From positions 21,546,827 to 21,610,826 of the forward strand of contig JAIVEN010000004.1 in NCBI GenBank assembly GCA_026686845.1: a stretch of 64,000 nt of DNA. Direction: 5' to 3'. The notes beneath the pieces are model-generated. The model was not told where the DNA came from. It made no database searches and worked only from the letters and a program-made list of their open reading frames with translations. Both the position numbers and the translations under genes were made by a program. Numbering within the stretch: position 1 is the first letter of the stretch; the number at the start of each line of letters is the position of its first letter. The stretch is from Adenanthera pavonina. Taxonomy: Eukaryota > Streptophyta > Magnoliopsida > Fabales > Fabaceae. This document shows, piece after piece, positions 60,701 through 64,000 of this stretch.

Positions 60701-60951
60701 TGTTGCGTTCAGTTTGAAACGAGCTTCCATTAAAGTGGCATATTGCATATTTTCTGAGGTAAGTTTTGGAATTAATTTCTGCTAAGGGCCTTATGGAAAA
60801 TTAACTTCAATTAAGGACCAAACATAACTTTTTCTAAAAATTAGATGATAAATTAATTTCTTCTAAAGACCAATTATATATAGTCTTTTTGTCTCACTTT
60901 GTTTCTCATCTTTTATTCATTTTACAACATCCCATGTATAGGGATATTAAA
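57800..60951 (-). mobile_element. Family B solo LTR inserted in the 3' LTR
   Basis: 3,152 bp from TGTAACACC to GGGATATTAAA. The duplication is TGGAT (57795-57799) against TGGGT (60952-60956), one mismatch. It shares CCATGTATTRGAC near its left edge with 48877-51552, and the complement of GGAATTAATTTCTGCTAAGG near its right edge with 5052-7730. Orientation is inferred as for the other B copies. Confidence 0.82.
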
Positions 60952-60956
60952 TGGGT

Positions 60957-61459
60957 CATGACTATTGGGAGGAGAGCTAGGTGGTGACCCCAAAATCAGT
61001 TGTCACAGGTCATTGGAAGGGGGCCATTGGTTAAGGTTACTATGTTAGGGTAACTAGTTCATGGTTCTAGCCATGTATTGATGGGAATTGTGTCCACATA
61101 TCATGTGCATTTCATTTATGTTAGGCATTGTATCTAAAATTTGTTTTGAAAGCATGTTTATACATATGTATGTGTGTATACCCCTAGTTACTAGAAAATA
61201 TGTCTTATCCCATGGCTAACAATCCCAAGTGAAAGATCCAGTATTAGCAAGGAGAGGACCAAGGAGGGCTTGGGAAAGGAGGATTGAGAGTAATTGTGGG
61301 TGTTGGAGATTGTGTTCCCCACATGGTTGTTGTTTATTAGTCTTTTCAATAAAGTGCTAGTTTTTGTATTTGGCCATTCTAAGTGTAAACTTTTGTGTAC
61401 TCGTGTGTATGTGGGTTGGATTGGTGTATAGCTCCTACTAAACTCCTTTGCATTCCATG
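60957..61459 (+). repeat. 3' LTR of the decayed gypsy element, second part
   Basis: Colinear with about 45330-45820 of the 5' LTR. It stops at CATTCCATG, where a CACTA terminus begins. The remaining 0.7 kb or so of the LTR should lie beyond the transposon, outside the window. Confidence 0.85.
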
Positions 61460-61477
61460 CACTACAACAAAAAGGAG

Positions 61478-61930
61478 AATAGATGGCATTTTTCTTCAAC
61501 GTTTTATGGCGTTTATAAAACGCCATGTAATCTAGCGCTGATAAAAGCAAGACACTTATGTTGGCGTTTTGTAAATGCCAACTAAAGCCTTACTTTACGT
61601 GGTGTTTATCAGTGAAACGCCAATATTTAACTAAAAGAACAAATGGCGTTTATGACATAAATGCCATGTAATATTAGTAATAGATGGTGCTCAATAATTA
61701 AACGCCATCGTCTTTAACATACAATAGATGGCATTTATCAGATAAACGCCATCTATTATCTATAGTTATAGATGGCATTTAGGGTTTAAACACCATCTAT
61801 TGTTTTCAAAAGATGGTGTTTTACCATTAAACGCCATCTTTTATGATCAGTATAGATGGCGTTTAGCAATAAATGCCATCTAATGTCAATAAAACATGGC
61901 GCTTAATTGTTAAATGCCAACTATACTCAC
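61478..61930. repeat. CACTA subterminal hairpin repeats
   Basis: About nine units of a palindrome with arms GATGGCGTTTA / TAAACGCCATC around a 4-10 bp loop, spaced about 45-55 bp apart. The units decay by C-to-T changes (GATGGCATTT, AAATGCCATC, GATGGTGTTT). In CACTA elements such motifs bind the element's regulatory protein near the ends. Confidence 0.85.
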
Positions 61931-63621
61931 TTTTTTTTGTAATTTTCTTTTAATTTGTTTTGTTTCCTGACCTACAGAGTAAGACAAATTGCATTGTAAA
62001 GGGGCTAAAAGCACCCAGAAGTGAAATAAGCAAGCTTTTTAGATGAAATCCTAACAAACATTTGGATGAAATCCTCCAGTTGGGAAAGATTCAACAAACT
62101 AAACATTTGGATGATAATATTTTTTCAATAAAAAATGCAAAAGTTGATTCCATTATATTTGGTTCTGTTCTGTACAGGCAACATAATCCATGGAAGATTC
62201 CATCTTTATCATTATTTGTGAAACCATGATCAAAGAAGAACATGCAAGGAATGGACATAGAAAATAGAAAATAACCCACAAGTTGATTAGCAGGGTAAAA
62301 CTTGATCTACATTTATTTGAAGTTGATCATATGCCATCAAATTCATCTTGTCATACTTTCCCATCAACTTCTATGATCCCTCCTTATCTAGCTTCGCAGC
62401 ATGTGAGCTGGTTCGAAGATGCTTTCACCTGTTATTTGTTGTAAAATACAGAATCTATCAAAATACATGTTTTGTAGACATACATAAGGCAAAGAGAGAG
62501 ATAAGAAAGTCATGTTAATACTTCTTTAATCACACTAGTATTGATGTACTCTTGTTTTGTTTTTTTTTTCCCAGAGTAATTATACATCTTCACATAAGCA
62601 TATTCAAGGAAACATTTGACTACTAGCTCAGTAATTTGGAAAATTTTTTTTAGCAGCCATCTTTCAAGGACAATATAACATTCAACAATGAAAACAAAGG
62701 ATAATCAAATCATTTAAAGCTGCCCACATTAGTCAATTCCACTAACACATACTCATGATTTTCTTTTTTTGATTTTTTTAATTCCAACGATATCTATTAC
62801 AACACATCTCAGACATCAACTTGAGCAACATCTGAAAGTAAGATTTGGAAGAATTCAACTATCAACCAATTTAGATGATGCACATCTTGCAGACAAAGAT
62901 ATGCATGCTATTTCTATTCTAACCAGATTTTGTTGGTAAGTATACCTTTGCCATGGCTTCAGATGTTCTAGATGCATCATACAAAGATTTCTCAAATGCA
63001 CGCAACAATAGAAGATTCCCTATCTTTGCTTGTCCCGTATGAAAAGAGTCTGTAATATACATTCACAACCTAATGTTTGAACAGAAAGCTATAAAATAGA
63101 TATCATGATACAAGAAATAGAATAGGACAATCTACACTATAAGCCATTATTGTGTACCAATGACCAGGAGCTTCATAGTCAACATGATATCCTAAATTGT
63201 CATATAACCAGGCTTTTTATCTTTCCATCTAAAGCTGTTAAAAATATGAACTTGAACACCAAAGCGCAAGAGTATCAGAAAGAAATCCAAACAGAAAAAA
63301 TAGTCTAAGAACTTTAGGCTAATCATTTAGGATAATTTATAACAGTCTCTACAAATGAGTCATAGTTCAATTATACCTGAATGTTTTCTTTATAATGAGG
63401 GTAGACAGAATAACCAGAGCCTCATGACCTTCAAAAGTAATACTGTAAGCATATGAACTCAAGATGCAAGAGGAAAAGTGCATGACCAAGTGTATAAACA
63501 AAAGAAAAAGGAAGGGAAAGATGGGGTTTGCAATCAAATATGAGAATATGAAAAGTAGTCAATAGTATATGCTTTTATTCTGCAGAAAGGAATATTTTAT
63601 CGTAGCATCTTCCACGTGTAA

Positions 63622-63717
63622 TCACAGGCACTTATCAAGCACGTACTGACACCATTCTTCGACAAGTTCCTCAATCTGAGCACCGAAGTATTCAGGATAA
63701 TAGGTGTCAAGGAAGTA
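63622..63717 (-). CDS. Ulp1/C48-like peptidase, last exon
   Basis: 32 codons including the stop TGA at 63624-63622. The acceptor is TTTACAG|TACTTCC on the minus strand. It encodes YFLDTYYPEYFGAQIEELVE and then EEWCQYVLDKCL, the usual short acidic tail after the C48 catalytic motif in plant transposon-borne Ulp1-like proteins. It joins the preceding exon in phase 0. Confidence 0.7.
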   Translation of the reverse strand, partial: YFLDTYYPEYFGAQIEELVEEWCQYVLDKCL

Positions 63718-63798
63718 CTGTAAATAAAAATATTATACATAAGTGAAATTGGTAAAATTATATTAACACTAATGCAATATAATGGAATCATTACATAC

Positions 63799-63894
63799 TG
63801 TGTTTGGAATTATGCTTTGACCATGTGTGATGATATTCTTCATGAATAACATCACATAATACCCATAATCATTATCATTTGGCTGTCTCGGGCA
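63799..63894 (-). CDS. Ulp1/C48-like peptidase, catalytic-Cys exon (Cys replaced by Tyr)
   Basis: 96 nt on the minus strand, acceptor CTTTAG|TGCCCG, donor ACA|GTATGT. It encodes CPRQPNDNDYGYYVMLFMKN and then IITHGQSIIPNT. Plant Ulp1-like proteins normally read D/E-C-G-Y-Y at this place, with Cys as the nucleophile. Here the codon is TAT (Tyr), one base from TGT. The protein, if made, should be inactive as a desumoylating peptidase. Confidence 0.75.
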
Positions 63895-63975
63895 CTAAAG
63901 GGAAAAATTATATTAATTACCATAAGGGAATGCTAATCTCAACAATATATTGATTGGATATAAATTTTTACATAC

Positions 63976-64000
63976 CTGTATTCTTTTCCATTTATATAAT
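63976..64000 (-). CDS. Ulp1/C48-like peptidase, upstream exon (partial)
   Basis: The end of an exon coding KWKRIQ, with donor CAG|GTATGT, leading in phase 0 into the CPRQ exon. It runs off the window. Confidence 0.55.

Larger units (their letters stand above)
43691..61459 (+). mobile_element. Old, decayed Ty3/gypsy element (family A2) with nested LTRs
   Basis: 5' LTR 43691-46571, primer site 46575-46586, gag/pol relics 46736-56100, polypurine tract 56137-56149, 3' LTR from 56150. It is homologous in order and sequence to the full-length element at 20344-29820 but carries many stops and small indels. It is interrupted by family B solo LTRs at 48877-51552, 52223-54604 and 57800-60951, and its 3' LTR is cut at 61460 by a CACTA element. 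Removing the three nested LTRs leaves about 9.5 kb, close to the full-length element. Confidence 0.88.
61460..64000 (+). mobile_element. CACTA (En/Spm) DNA transposon, one end; continues past window
   Basis: The terminus CACTACAACAAAAA starts at 61460 within the colinear LTR sequence. The three bases before it (ATG) would be the 3-bp target duplication typical of CACTA elements; the partner lies outside the window. The terminus is followed by dense subterminal hairpin repeats (61478-61930), and 2 kb further in by Ulp1-peptidase-like exons, cargo often found in plant CACTA elements. No transposase motif is in the window. Bases 61931-63600 show no recognised gene. Confidence 0.82.

Noticed and set aside
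61478..61930. Regular repeats that could look like a CRISPR array
   Set aside because: The units are themselves palindromes, vary in length and sequence, and follow a CACTA terminus in a plant genome. Subterminal transposon repeats explain them.
62091..62279. Short minus-strand frame in the CACTA interior
   Set aside because: No start context, splice structure or similarity to transposase or Ulp1-like exons was recognised.

Overview
The window is AT-rich nuclear DNA from a flowering plant, almost certainly a eudicot. The evidence is a spliced LRR receptor kinase gene with plant-type phase-1 introns, plus Ty3/gypsy chromovirus, Ty1/copia SIRE-like and CACTA elements. The species cannot be told from the sequence alone. 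No tRNA, rRNA, organellar or bacterial features were seen. Most of the window is transposon-derived.

Three LTR families recur and are named here for reference. Family A is a gypsy chromovirus family with LTRs of about 2.2-2.9 kb (TGTAAyAwyCC...GGTGTTACA). It has subfamily A1 (20344-29820, 31993-34614, 3178-8058) and subfamily A2 (9357-12253, 16403-19216, 43691-61459). Family B is a related gypsy-like LTR family, seen only as solo LTRs of about 2.4-3.2 kb. Family C is copia/SIRE-like (TGTTrr...TAACA).

Layout. 1-2667 is the 3' end of a family C element with its LTR, lying against a relic of another family C LTR. 3178-8058 is a solo A1 LTR with a family B solo LTR nested in it. 8925-39651 on the minus strand is one LRR receptor-like kinase gene of seven exons, spread over 30.7 kb because five LTR elements sit in its introns: solo A2 in intron 6, solo A2 in intron 4, and in intron 3 a full-length A1 element, a solo C LTR and a solo A1 LTR. 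Spliced, the exons give one uninterrupted 1,223-codon frame (signal peptide, LRRNT, about 30 LRRs, transmembrane helix, non-RD kinase). 39652-43690 is upstream sequence with an inverted repeat, MITE-like relics and an LTR fragment. 43691-61459 is an old, stop-ridden A2 element with gag, PR, RT, RNase H and integrase relics, into which three family B solo LTRs have jumped. At 61460 a CACTA transposon end cuts the old 3' LTR. Its subterminal hairpin repeats follow, and near the window end it carries a Ulp1/C48-peptidase-like gene on the minus strand whose expected catalytic cysteine is a tyrosine.

The one host gene is the receptor kinase, probably of the LRR-XII (EFR/XA21/FLS2-like) pattern-recognition class. 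It has duplicated LRR exons whose symmetric phase-1 ends allow gain, loss or skipping of repeats without a frameshift. The full-length gypsy element has perfect 5-bp target duplications and nearly identical LTRs, so it is recent, yet its single gag-pol frame has four in-frame stops. All LTR coordinates given with target duplications were read directly from the sequence. Family and clade names are inferences from motifs.
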